Below, in pieces: positions 10,680 through 21,200 of a stretch of 64,000 bases of DNA (within the stretch, counting starts at the first letter, position 1; each line of letters opens with the position of its first letter). The notes beneath the pieces were generated by a model. The model made no database searches and was not told the DNA's origin. It saw only the letters and a list, made by a program, of their open reading frames with translations. Source of the DNA: Acanthosepion esculentum (lineage: Eukaryota; Mollusca; Cephalopoda; Sepiida; Sepiidae); contig OZ038480.1 in NCBI GenBank assembly GCA_964036315.1, forward strand, positions 14,067,305 to 14,131,304. The letters are read 5' to 3'. The translations under genes and the position numbers were made by a program.

Positions 10680-11060
10680 ATTGTTTACACTATTTACATT
10701 GTTCAGAGTGTTGTTCTCATCTGTATTGTCATATTCACAACGTTTCGGCCGTTGTACGCTCCGGCCTTCTTCAGGATCTGGCTATATTTCGGAGATGAGG
10801 CATTGTAATTATTTACACTATTTTGATTGTTCGGACTGTTTTTCTCATCTTTATTGTCATATTTGTACGCTCCAGCCTTCTTCAGATTATATACGTTGGA
10901 ATTTCCAATCGAACCCTTTATTTATTTCACGGGGGTAGATTGTTCCAATTCCACATGCCATGCCTTTTCTGGATATCTCAGTTTCATTTACTCCCCTCTA
11001 GTAATTCAATGTTTTTATTCTTTTTTTACTCTGGCCAGTTAATTACTCGCACTTCTGGAT
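10680..11060 (-). repeat. HHR-SINE copy with two tandem ribozyme units
   Basis: Minus-strand element. The body is at about 10900-11060. Two copies of the ribozyme-plus-tail unit follow in tandem: CTGAAGA boxes at the complement of 10879-10885 and of 10768-10774. The proximal unit has lost about 17 nt including the GAAAC half. The distal unit has CTGAAGA, GGCCG/CGGCC and GAAAC intact. Confidence 0.75.
10735..10778 (-). ncRNA. Hammerhead-like motif, family F (stem I disrupted)
   Basis: Core CTGAAGA, stem II GGCCG/CGGCC and GAAAC are intact. The upstream stem I strand (GATC, a dimer junction) does not match the downstream GTGA. Confidence 0.4.
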
Positions 11061-12584
11061 TATTCAACCAACTAACGTAAATGTAGCCTATCAAGACCTG
11101 TGCACGGAAGAAGAATGAACAAAAAAGGCTGTGAAACATTTTGTAGAAGAAAATTGTTATAGAATGGGAATAAGAATTTAAAATTAATACTTTTATAAAA
11201 ATAAATGTTAATATTAAATCCATTCAATACTACATGTTTAACTATATAGTAAAATTTACAGTAAAAAATTTAAGTATATGTTATATTTAAAACATTCTAA
11301 AAACTAATACAATTAAAACTAAAGCTATGTAATATTTATCAATTACCATTTTTTAAAGAAATAAATGTGAAAAAAAATTTTATTCATAAATTTATAAAAA
11401 TTACTAAATGATTAAAATATGTGTACAAAGGTACGTAGATGTAGGCTTTAAGAAAGCTTTATTCAACTGAGAATACAAGGTTCGTGTATAGTGTCCTTTT
11501 ATAGTCTCAGTAAACAAAGATAGCTTTCTCAAAGAGGAGAGTAACAAAATAAGGAGAGACCACTCTTGATTACTGATAAGAATATGTTAACGAATCCTTA
11601 TTATTTACTATTTTATAAATTCTTAATCGATTCGCAATTAACCAATGTTTTGCCAAACATTCAAATAAATAATATAATAAATAGTGTGGATAAACAATCT
11701 AATAAATAAATAGTTTTTTTTTAAACTTGTTACTTCTCAAGAACAAAGAAAATATATGAATTAACTTTCATATGTTTATTCTTCATTGCCATAATAATCA
11801 TAGCTTTTTAAAACAATAAACATTGCCGAGGGAGTGAAGGTAGTTAAAATAATAGCAGTGTCAATTGATAACCTCTCTTTCTGACACACTGTTTTTAAAA
11901 AAAGATTTTTTGTTTTTTTGCTGGCAAGAAGGTCCATTATTTTAAAGATATCAGTAGAAGAAATAGGTTTTTCTTAGAAAAAGATAAAGGAACCTAAATG
12001 TATGAAGAAGGAAAAAAAAAACCCTCCACAACTTTTATAATTATTGTCGACAAGCGGAGTAATACGCTAGTCATAGACCATTAACCGCCATTGCTATATC
12101 TACGAATTAAGCGGAATGTGAGAAAGTCTTGATTTGTTGCGGTGATTAAGGCCTTATCTTGGTCGTCACGTCATCTGATCTACAGGGAAAGAGTACGGCC
12201 ATGAATCTTCTTGCCAATTAAAATCCTCATGTCAGTTACAAAAATAGAAGTTGGTAAATATGACCGCACGAAAAGTGGAGCTTCCAAATTTCACTATTTG
12301 TGCGCATGTCTGCGCAACAATATGTACGTAGACAAACATACATTCTTATCAATGCTTTCATAAATCGAAGGCTGCAGACGATTATCAAGAATCTCCGAAA
12401 ATAAATGCGTGGAATTCTTTCGGTATATTAAATTATTTTCTAAGCTCAGTGGCTAACTTACGCATAAAGACGCTCACAGTTAATTATTTTTGTTTCCTTG
12501 TGTATGTAGAACAAGCGCCATATTTACAAAAGACTTCATTTTGTAACTGAGTGCTTTATACGTTAGGCCAGTAGTTTTTCTTTC
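11061..12584. other. Unassigned AT-rich sequence; possible LTR-like segment 11420-11545
   Basis: On the minus strand of 11440-11520 a TATA box (CTATAAAAGGACAC) is followed about 40 bp later by a polyadenylation signal (AATAAAGC), a spacing typical of retroelement LTRs. Clean TG..CA ends and target duplications were not established. Nothing else is recognised. Confidence 0.3.
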
Positions 12585-12598
12585 AATTAGTAAACAAC

Positions 12599-12672
<74 letters not shown>

Positions 12673-12684
12673 GTTGTTTACTAA
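12585..12684. repeat. Palindrome centred on (TA)n (12602-12668)
   Basis: 16-bp arms 12585-12600 and 12669-12684 are perfect reverse complements around a self-complementary (TA)n, so the whole 100 bp is one palindrome. Confidence 0.9.
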
Positions 12685-12714
12685 TTTTAAAAGTTAACTT
12701 ATTTCGGAGTACAT

Positions 12715-12973
12715 ATTAACTTTCGTTGTCCTGTTGTTACCTGGATGTAAATAAGATATATCTATTTCTATACCTGACGATGATTGTAGGAATAATCGAA
12801 AGGTCGTACTTAAAAAAAGACCTTATAAAACTGGAATTTATAAACAGGGATCATAACATTCATCAACGGGTTCGAGGTTAATGTATTTTATTAAAAAATT
12901 GTTTGCGAGAGTGATTCTTGCCATTTATATCATTAACTTCACTATCTGCTTTTTGTATGAATGATTCATGTAC

Positions 12974-12975
<2 letters not shown>
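12715..12975 (-). repeat. Family G repeat with HHR-like motif
   Basis: 12825-12975 is the reverse complement of the block at 5610-5760. It ends in the (TA)n array at 12977. Confidence 0.65.
12771..12808 (+). ncRNA. Hammerhead ribozyme-like motif, family G
   Basis: Stem I is TAC (12771-12773) with GTA (12806-12808). The core CTGACGA (12774-12780) matches the consensus. Stem II is GATT/AATC, then GAAA, then A[GG]T with cleavage after GTC. Confidence 0.5.

Positions 12976-12976
<1 letters not shown>

Positions 12977-13052
<76 letters not shown>
12977..13052. repeat. (TA)n microsatellite
   Basis: About 37 AT units adjoining family G. Confidence 0.95.
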
Positions 13053-13054
<2 letters not shown>

Positions 13055-13451
13055 AAGAAAAAACAGGGGTCATTAAAAGACAAGAATATAGATAACTTTC
13101 TCACCCATTCTCGGACCATTCTTGTTTTATTACCCTTCACGCAGGATTTTTTCACTGCCAGTTCAATGAAGACATTTGGGTCACTAACTCACAAAAAAAA
13201 GAATATCTAATATCGAGAATATTTAACATAGAAAAACATAAGAAAAATTAATTCCTTTTAATAATATGTGGAAATATTCACTCTTTGCCTGATGAAGAAA
13301 GCGAGACAGAAAACTCGTGTAGCAAAATTATGGAAAACAAACCATAATATATGTTTTTAAAAAAATCCACTTTACAACCAATGACTTTTGCAGTTTCTTT
13401 CTTTTTAATATACACACTTTTCTCTCGTTGAAACTACTATAACCTCTTCCT

Positions 13452-13455
<4 letters not shown>
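13053..13455. other. Unassigned; decayed terminal repeat near 13288
   Basis: CTGATGA at 13290 is followed by a CGAG/CTCG hairpin, but GAAA is missing. It may be a dead PLE terminus. Confidence 0.3.

Positions 13456-13512
<57 letters not shown>
13456..13512. repeat. (TA)n microsatellite
   Basis: About 28 AT units, immediately upstream of a PLE remnant. Confidence 0.95.
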
Positions 13513-13514
<2 letters not shown>

Positions 13515-13559
13515 CCTTTATATATCCATCCAAAGTCAAATCATCCTCCATCTATAATC

Positions 13560-14290
13560 AAGCACATACCTTCCTCCCTAGAATTAGAATTAATAATAAC
13601 TCTGCCAACGAAGATATATTTTATAAACACATCAATTTTTACAACAATACCTTAAAAAATAGTGGCTATAAATGCCTTGATATTAAATACATAAAACATA
13701 ATAGTGCTAGGCAGAAAAAAAAATAGAAAATTTGTGATCACACTCCCATTTAAGCAAATGATTAGCATTAAGTTAGGGCAGACGTTTCTCAGTTTGATTG
13801 AGAAACATTTCCTAAATAATAATCCTCTAAGAAAGATTTTCAATAAAACTACGCTTAATTTTATGTTACAGTTGTACAGATAATCTAGAAAAAATTTTAA
13901 AACATTATAATAAAATTTTAAATCAACACTTAAATCAAAGTAACAATAGTAATTCCAAAATAGAATTCAATAATGATAATAAATTATGTAATTTCAGAAA
14001 TCCTAAAAAATATGTGCATTTTAAAATAGATCTTATTTAATTAATTGTTTACCAATGCACCATTTCATCTACTGAAAACACGGCTGTTAAATTTTATATT
14101 AGTAGTACAAACAAAATTTAGACGGAGGTGGTATTAACACATATCTTCTTATAAAAACAATGCTTACCGTAACTGAATATCCCTTTCTAATTATTTTTGG
14201 CATTTAAAAGAAATTAATAAGATCCCAAACGGTAAATGGAAAATATGAAAAAAAAACGAGAATTAGTAAATCCTTAAATGACCCATGTCT
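13560..14290 (+). pseudogene. PLE remnant of a second lineage (RT C-terminus to GIY-YIG)
   Basis: Pieces in three frames read FLPRI then INNNSANEDIF, NFYNNTLKNSGYKCL, IIWFTLPFKQ, IKLGQTFLSLIEKHF, LRKIFNKTT, then after decay CNFRNPKK, YQCTISSTENT, and finally SLSNYFWHLKEINKIPNGKW. This succession is that of PLE/GIY-YIG retroelement C-termini: linker after the RT, Cys-containing CCHH-type region, GIY-YIG, final W..K segment. At least five frameshifts or stops make it a fossil. Confidence 0.6.
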
Positions 14291-14547
14291 CTATATTTAC
14301 ATGAAAAAATAATGTTCTTCTAAATCCGATAAATGAATTAACAGTAATTTGTAATCATTGTATAATGTTTACTTTAAAATATAGTTCAAATAATTTTCCA
14401 TAAAAAATCTACGCATTAAAATTACATATTCATTATTTTATTAATATATAATGGTCCACATAATATTTATTTAATTCTTTGGTCATTCAACTTTAATATT
14501 GCCATGTTTTATTGCCCATTCAATATAGCAACGTATTTTGGGTTCAA

Positions 14548-14578
<31 letters not shown>

Positions 14579-15034
14579 TTTAATTAAACTAGAGCCCCTT
14601 TAAGAAAGTTCTGAACTATAATTTTTTTTTAAATCTGAAAATCCCTTAAAAATAACTTTTTGTTAAACACTATTATACTTCACAGTATCTAAACTTTATA
14701 TTTGCGACAGCAGGTCACCCGTCGACGTGTCTAAAGTGTCAAATTATCTAGACATGAATTAATTACCCACTTACCCCCAACTTCTGACCCTTTTTTTTCA
14801 TATTTTTATTTTTGATTTGATACGTATTTTGATTGGTTGATCAAGACATGCCCAAAAATGTAATTTTTATTTTTGAATTTTGGTTCCTCACCCTTCTTTT
14901 TAACTTTCAAATGAGCGACCAAATTGTTTTCTGATTTCCACAGTACATCATTTTCATCATAAGTTATCTAACATGGTCTGATGAGGGAGAATGTTAAAAT
15001 TCTAAAACATGGAAATCTTGGTGTAGCGATGTAA

Positions 15035-15038
<4 letters not shown>
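14291..15038. other. Unassigned AT-rich sequence
   Basis: Includes a short (TA)n at 14551-14570. At 14979 there is CTGATGA, an AGAAT/ATTCT hairpin and AAAAC just before (TA)n, a probable decayed ribozyme-type terminus. Confidence 0.3.

Positions 15039-15100
<62 letters not shown>
15039..15100. repeat. (TA)n microsatellite
   Basis: About 31 AT units. Confidence 0.95.
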
Positions 15101-15104
<4 letters not shown>

Positions 15105-15259
15105 AAATATAGTTTTAAGGTGTGGTATATTTATGGAATAAAGTGCTCAATATCAGAGATAGAGTGTATGTAAATATAAATATAAAAGTGAACATTGAAG
15201 TCAACATTCAGAGGCGACAGGCTGTTTCATGCTGGACGCAATCGGCCTAACGATTGCGT

Positions 15260-15263
<4 letters not shown>
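15101..15263 (-). repeat. Family E pLTR-like element, decayed core
   Basis: The minus strand matches family E (compare 43472-43617). The GAAACAG..TGTC part survives, but the CTGACGA box is lost to a deletion that left a perfect 11-bp palindrome (15235-15245 with 15252-15262). (TA)n flanks both ends. Confidence 0.7.

Positions 15264-15316
<53 letters not shown>
15264..15316. repeat. (TA)n microsatellite
   Basis: About 26 AT units. Confidence 0.95.
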
Positions 15317-15318
<2 letters not shown>

Positions 15319-15344
15319 TGCGTATATTTTGGCCATATGTTTTC

Positions 15345-15715
15345 ATTAAGGTATTATGATTACTTGCATTATTTACAATATTCGGACCGTTATCCTCATC
15401 ATCATATTTACAAAGTTTAGGCCGTTGTACGCTCCGGCCTTCTTCAGGTGATTGGAATTTCGAACTGAATTTTTTTAGTGTGTGGCATCTACCGAACTAG
15501 ACCCAGAGTTGTCAGTTCAATACCAGGCCACAGCAGTGATGAACCAAAACACTTGAAGAGTTGGGTTAAAGGGAAATAACTGGGACATCCGCTAGAGGCA
15601 TGGTACGTGGAACTAGAACAACCTATCGCGGTGGACGAAATGAAGATGAGAATAACGGTCCGAATAATATAAATAATGCAAGTAATCATAATGCCTCATC
15701 TCAGAAATATAGACA
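15345..15715. repeat. Composite HHR-SINE: inverted ribozyme unit plus deleted sense copy
   Basis: 15345-15465 is a minus-oriented ribozyme-plus-tail unit (CTGAAGA is the complement of 15441-15447; GAAAC decayed to TAAAC). 15480-15715 is a plus-oriented head and tail with the ribozyme block precisely missing: body ends near 15640, tail resumes at GATGAG. Confidence 0.7.
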
Positions 15716-16050
15716 GAATGTTAGACCTGCTACAAAAGTCGAATGCCCTGGGTGTGTTGCTTAGTAAAAGATTCCTTTCGTGTTAATATATTCTTTTCTT
15801 AATGGATTTATTTTTAATCCGACATTTTATCTCTAGAAACGTTCTTTTTAGGGGATGCCCGAATTTAAAATAGACACCTTGTTTTTTTGTTTTTTTAAAC
15901 AGTGTGTATTACATCTATCAATCTGAGCACTCAAGAAAACGTCATGAAGAAAATGTGTTCTCCAGAAGGGCTTGAACCTGCGTCTCCCTTCGTAAACCGC
16001 ACATTTTATGTACTAAGGACATCCACAAAAATAACATTTGAAGACTTATT
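15716..16050. other. Unassigned sequence
   Basis: No feature recognised. The frame 15902-16090 reads EGLEPASPFVNRTF, reminiscent of antisense tRNA-like sequence, but is not assignable. Confidence 0.25.
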
Positions 16051-16056
16051 CTTTTA

Positions 16057-17034
16057 CAAGGCAAGCCAAAAAGTCCTCATGATTTATTAGAAAAAAAAAG
16101 TATGTAGAAAATTTGACATACCTTTAGTCCTCAGAGTAATCTTCATCGGCATGCCAACGTGCGTCTAGATGGCGGCAAGAATCAGGTGTCTTGGAAGCAA
16201 AGAAATCTGAAAGTGCTTGCAGCAAGTCTGCTTCATTTGAAAAGGATTTCTCACGAAGTTTGTTGTCCGGGAAATGGAAGAGGAGATAATCTGTTGGCGC
16301 ACGGTCGTGGAGTAAGGTGAATGGGACAATGTTTCCCAGGCAAGTTGCCGTATGGTATCCTTGGCCACCCTCGCCATATTAGGTCTGGCATTGTCATAGA
16401 GGAACAGTACACCCTTGTGATTAACCAATGCTAGGTCCTTCTGCTTCAGTGCCTGTTTCATACGTTCCAACTGTACAGGTCCATAGTGATGGGTTGGCCC
16501 GTTGTCAGTAGCTCATAGTGCACCATATGCCGACTAGTCCATCAGATACAGAGCATGAACTTACGCGGGTGTAGAGGTGATCTTCTGCTGTGACGTACAC
16601 ATTCAACTCAGAAACCTGGAAGCGTTAGACAAGCTCACCACATGTTTGACTGCTGTCCTCCTCTATGTATAGCTTCAGGGCCTCATCATCCAGGAACTGT
16701 GGTAGGTCACTACGGGTTTCATTACAAAGGGACAGGTCTTCCGAATTCTAAAAGTCTAGAAGCAAAGCCCGGTGGTGTGTTCACTCTCAATCCCAAAAGG
16801 CTTGACGTATTCGTCGACTTGATGCGGCATTGGAAATGACCACTTGAAATCATAAAGCAACCCCAAACGAGCTGCTTCGACAACGCGATGTTTTCTTGCC
16901 TCTGCTTGGAATATGACGGATGTGTGTACACAACGCATCCGAGCCGCTTCTCCGGTATCTGATGCATCCATTTGCGTATCAGTGATCACTTCTTCCCACA
17001 CGACGTAAAAAAGGTAAGGACTTTTTGGTTTGCT
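16057..17034 (-). mobile_element. mariner-type element with deletion
   Basis: Ends carry similar inverted repeats: GCAAGCCAAAAAGTCC at about 16061 and, as complement, GCAAACCAAAAAGTCC ending at about 17033. TA lies next to each end. The transposase remnant is inside. Confidence 0.7.
16135..16700 (-). pseudogene. mariner transposase pseudogene
   Basis: Minus-strand pieces in order are FLDDEALKLYIEEDSSQT and GELV (N-terminal HTH region), HPRKFMLCIWW and YELLTTGQPITMDLY (mariner 'WW....YELL' block), RMKQALKQKDL, then VLFLYDNARPNMARV (second Asp region). In shifted frames come SPYS and TDYLLF near the third Asp, and a C-terminus ending ARWHADEDYSED. Multiple frameshifts and a stop kill it. 16710-17010 inside the TIRs is not recognisably mariner. 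Confidence 0.8.
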
Positions 17035-17454
17035 TATATTTCAATTCCGCGGTGTTGCACCTTTATGTTTTTATGACGCTTATTATTACATACTACAAAG
17101 CAAATTTCTGCATCATGTTTTAAGTTGATATATGGTTTTGTATCACTGAAATCTCCTATTGTTGTTTGAAGTAGTTTTAACAAATTTTGTATTATGATCA
17201 GATTATTTTCAATTGTATACGTTTTTGAGTTGGTACGGCGTATGATATGTCTGTTATTTTATCAAAATTATTTTGTTTGTTTTCTTAGCTTTATGAACAC
17301 GATGAACTTTACTTCTGGCATTATATATGAAAAGTATTTTTTGTGTAAAAATTAAGAGATATAAATTGTAAATCTTCTCGAATAGAAACTGATAATCATT
17401 CAGACATTTGATTTATTGTTACATTGCTAATAGAAGTTCATAAGATTTTCTTTA
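17035..17454. other. Unassigned AT-rich sequence
   Basis: Nothing recognised. Confidence 0.3.
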
Positions 17455-17531
17455 TCTATCTATATCTCTGAGATGAGGTATTATGAATATTTACGTTATT
17501 CGGACTGTTATCCTCATCTTCATTGCCATAT

Positions 17532-17575
17532 TCACAACGTTTAGGCCGTTGTATGTTCCGATCTTCTTCAGGGGA
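17532..17575 (-). ncRNA. Hammerhead-like motif, family F (decayed)
   Basis: CTGAAGA is intact, but GAAAC is TAAAC and stem I is poor. Confidence 0.3.
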
Positions 17576-17647
17576 ATCGATCCCTGAGATGACGTGTTAT
17601 GATTATTTACATTGTTTATGTAATTCGGACTGTTATCCTCATCTTCA

Positions 17648-17742
17648 TTGATACGTAGACCCAGACAGCATCACAGTTATGTTCATGACAGTCCCAGACA
17701 GAAACAGAGTAATGTTCTTGACAGACCCAGACAGGATCACAA
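17648..17742 (+). repeat. Isolated block of three 33-bp minisatellite units
   Basis: The same unit as the array at 18262-24185, replacing about 15 bp of the HHR-SINE between its tail and ribozyme core. Confidence 0.9.
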
Positions 17743-17780
17743 AGTTTCGGCCGTTGTACACTCCGGCCTTCTTCAGGTGA
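17737..17780 (-). ncRNA. Hammerhead ribozyme-like motif, family F
   Basis: Stem I is TCAC (complement of 17777-17780) with GTGA (complement of 17737-17740), 4 bp. Core CTGAAGA, stem II GGCCG/CGGCC and GAAAC are present; cleavage would follow CTTT. The GTGA strand lies in the adjoining minisatellite sequence. Confidence 0.5.
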
Positions 17781-17887
17781 TTGGATCTCTGAGATGAGGT
17801 ATTATGATTATTTACATTATTTACAATATTCGGACTCTTATCCTCATCTTCATTGCCATATTCACAACATGTCGGCTGTTGTACGCT

Positions 17888-18190
17888 CAGGGACACACAT
17901 CCCAGTGGATAAAGGCATTCGTTTTATCCAGTGACTAGACAAAAATCGTCTTCATTTCAATACCAGGCTACAGTAGTGGTGAACCAAAAAACATGAAGAG
18001 TTGAATTAAAGGGAAATAACTGAGACATCCGAAAGACGCATGTCACGTGGAACTAGAACAATCTATCCCGGTGAAGGAAATAAAGGGTTCGGTTAGAAAT
18101 TCCAATCATCTGAAGAAGGCCAAAGCGTACAATGGTTGAAACGTTGTGAATATAGTAATAAAGATGGCGACAACAGTCCGAATAATGTCA
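17888..18190 (+). repeat. HHR-SINE, full-length: tRNA-like head, body, ribozyme, tail
   Basis: The head at 17888-17960 has an A-box-like CCCAGTGGATAAAGG and a B-box-like TTTCAATACC. The body contains GTGGAACTAGAACAATCTA, then the ribozyme-like block, then a tail with AAGATGG.GACAACAGTCC. It resembles tRNA-derived SINEs with a conserved central domain; whether this is the published Ceph-domain cannot be checked here. Confidence 0.75.
18106..18149 (+). ncRNA. Hammerhead ribozyme-like motif, family F
   Basis: Stem I is 18106-18109 with 18146-18149 (4 bp, one G-U). The core CTGAAGA (18110-18116) matches CUGANGA. Stem II is GGCC with GGTT (two G-U), then GAAA (18138-18141), a 1-bp mini stem III A[CG]T and cleavage after GTT. 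Confidence 0.55.
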
Positions 18191-18261
18191 TAGCTCTTAA
18201 GTTATTCAAAGTAGTTTTGCTTGAATACCAGTAACAAAAACGCCTAAAAAAGATTGAAGAT

Positions 18262-21200
18262 GAATCAGAATAATGTCCTTGACAGTTCCAGACAGAATCA
18301 GAGAAATGTTATTGAGAGACCCAGACAGCATCACAGTAATGTTCTTGACAGACCCAGACAGAAACAGCGTAATGTACTTGCCAGACCCAGACAGAAACGC
18401 AGGAACATACTCGACATACTCAGACAGCATCAGAGTAATATTCTTGACAGACCTAAAGAGCATCACATTAAAATTATCGAAGGGCCCAGAAAGAATCAAT
18501 GTAATTTTCTTGACAGATCCATACAGCATCAGAGTATTTTTTGACAGTCCCAGATAGAATCGGAGTACTGTTCTTGACAGACCCAGATAGCATCTGAGTA
18601 ATGTTCTTGAGAGATCCAGACGGAATCAGAGTAATTATTTGACAGTCCCAGACAGCATCACAGTAATGTTTTTGACAGGCCCAGGCAGAAACAGAGTAAT
18701 GTTCTTGACACATCCAGACAGCATCACAATAAATTTCTTGAAGGACCGAGACAGAATCAGAGTAAACTTATTGGAAGCCACAGACAAAATCAGAGCAATG
18801 ATCTTGACAGACCCCGACAGAATCAGATTCATGTTCTTGACAGACCCAGACAACATCACAGTTATGGTCTTGACAGACCCAGACAGAATCAGAGTAGTGT
18901 ACTTGAGAAACACAGACAGAATCACAGTAATGTTCGTGACAGACCCCGACAGAAACAAATTTATGTTTTTGATAGACCCCAAGAGAAACAGAGTAATGTT
19001 CTTGACATACCTACACATATCACAGTAATATCCGTGTCGGACCCCGAGAGAATGAGAGTAATGTTCTTGACAGGCCCAGAGAAAAAAAGAATAATGTTCT
19101 TGACAGACCCAGGCAGAATCAGAGTAATGTTCTTGACAGACCCAGGCAGAATCAGAGTAATGTTCTTGACAGACCTAGACACCATCACAGTAAAGTTCTT
19201 GAAGGACCCATAAAGAATCAAAGTAATGTTCTTGACAGATCCAGACAGTATCAGAGTATTTTTTGACAGACCCAGACAGAATTTGAGTCATGTTCTTGAC
19301 AGTCCCATACAGCATCACAGTAATGTTTTTGAGAGACCCAGACTGAATCAGAGTAATGTTCTTGACATACCTACACATATCACAGTAATAACCTTGTCGG
19401 ATCCCGAGAGAATGAGAGTAATGTTCTTGACAGGCCCATACAGCATCACAGTAATGTTCTTGAAAAACCCAGACAGAATCAGAGTAATCTTCTTGTCAAA
19501 TCCAGAGAGAATCACAGTAAATTTCTTGAAGAAGCCAGACAGAATCAGAGTAAACTTATTGAAAGACACAGATTGCATCACACTAATGCTTTTGACTGAC
19601 ACAGAGAGAATCAGAGCTATGACCTTGACAGACGCCGACAGAAACAGAGTAATGTTCTTGACAGACCCAGACAGCATCACAGTAATGTTCTTGACAGCCC
19701 CAGATAGAAAAAGAGTAAAGGTCTTGAAAGGCCCAGACAGAATCAGAGTAATGTTGACAGACCCAAACATCATCACAGAAATATTCTTGACAGATCTAAA
19801 CAGAATAATAGTAAAGTTCTTTACAGAATCAGACAGAATCTGAGTAATGTACTTGAGAGACCCATACAGCATCACAGTAATGTTCGTGACAGACTCCGAC
19901 AGAAACAGAGTAATATTCTAGATAGAACGAGGCAGAAAACGATTAATTTTCTGGACAGACACAGAGAGCATCACAGTAATGTTTTTGACGGACCCAGGCA
20001 GAATTAGATTAATGTTCTTGACAGACCCAGACCGAAGCAAAGTAATGTTCTTGACAGACCCAAACAGCATCACAGTAATATTCTTGAATGACGCAAACAG
20101 CATCACAGTAAGATTTTTGACAGTCCCAGACAGAATCAAGGTAGTTTTCTTGACAAACCAGACAGAAACAGAGTAATATTCTTGACAGTCCCACACAGAA
20201 ATCAAGTAACGTCCTTGATGGTCCCAGACTGAATCAGAGTAATGTTCTTGACAGATACAGATAGCATCACAGTAATATTATTGACAGGCCCAGGCAGAAT
20301 AAGTGTAATGTTCTTGACAGACCAGGACAGCATCACCGTAATGTACATGAGAGACCCAGAGATCATCACGGTAATATTCTTGACAGGCACCGACAGAATA
20401 AGAGTAATGATCTTGAGAGACCCAGACCACTTCACAGTAATGTTCTTGACAGTCCCAGACAAAAACAGAGTAATGTTCTTGACAGTCCCACAAGGAATCA
20501 GAGTAATATTCCTGACAGACCCAGGAAGAATTAGAGTAATGTTCTTGAGGGACCAGACAGAATCACAGTAATCTTCTTGAAGGACACAAAAAGAATCAAA
20601 GAAATGTATTTGACAGACCGAGAGAGCATCAGAGTAATTGTTTTTGACACCCCCAAAGAAATATCGGAGTAAGGTGCTTGACTGAACCAGACAGCATCTC
20701 AGTAATGTTCGTGACAGATCCAGACAGAAACAGTGTAATGTTCTTGAGAGAATCAGAAAGCATCACAGAAATGCTTCTGTCAGACCCAGACAAAATTAGA
20801 GTATGTTCTTGACAGACCGAGAAAGAATCAGAGTGATGTTCTTGACAGCCACAGACAGAATCAAAATAATTTCTTGACAGACCCAGACCGAGTCAGAGTA
20901 ATGTTCCTGACAGACGCAGACAGCATCACAGTAAATTTACTGATGTACCCAGACAGAATCACAGTAATGTTCTTGAAAGACAAAGATACCAGTTCGCACC
21001 ACAATAATATTCTTGACAGATCCCGACAGTAACAGTGTAATGTTCTAGACAGTACCAGAAGGCATCACAGTAATCTTCTGGACAGACCCAGACTGTAACA
21101 GAGAAATGTTCTTGAGAGATCTAGACAGCATCACAGTATTTACTTGACAGGCCCAGACAGAAAAAAGTAATGTTCTTGAGAGTCCTAGAAAGCATCAAAG

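Larger units (their letters stand above)
17455..17887 (-). repeat. HHR-SINE ribozyme/tail units, tandem (about 2.5 units), minus
   Basis: The tail phrase 'CTGAGATGA.GT.TTATGA' occurs at about 17467, 17584 and 17788, and CTGAAGA boxes at the complements of 17565-17571 and 17770-17776. The normal period is about 117 bp; the second interval is longer because three 33-bp minisatellite units sit inside it (17648-17742). The block abuts the head of the plus-strand copy at 17888. Confidence 0.8.

Noticed and set aside
11416..11586. LTR with TATA, AATAAA and possible AATATG duplication
   Set aside because: The right end does not finish in CA/TG form, so the boundaries and duplication are likely chance.
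13288..13335. CTGATGA with CGAG/CTCG hairpin
   Set aside because: No GAAA at the required place and no stem I.
14979..15030. CTGATGA with AGAAT/ATTCT hairpin and AAAAC
   Set aside because: GAAA is AAAA and no stem I found; probably a decayed terminus.
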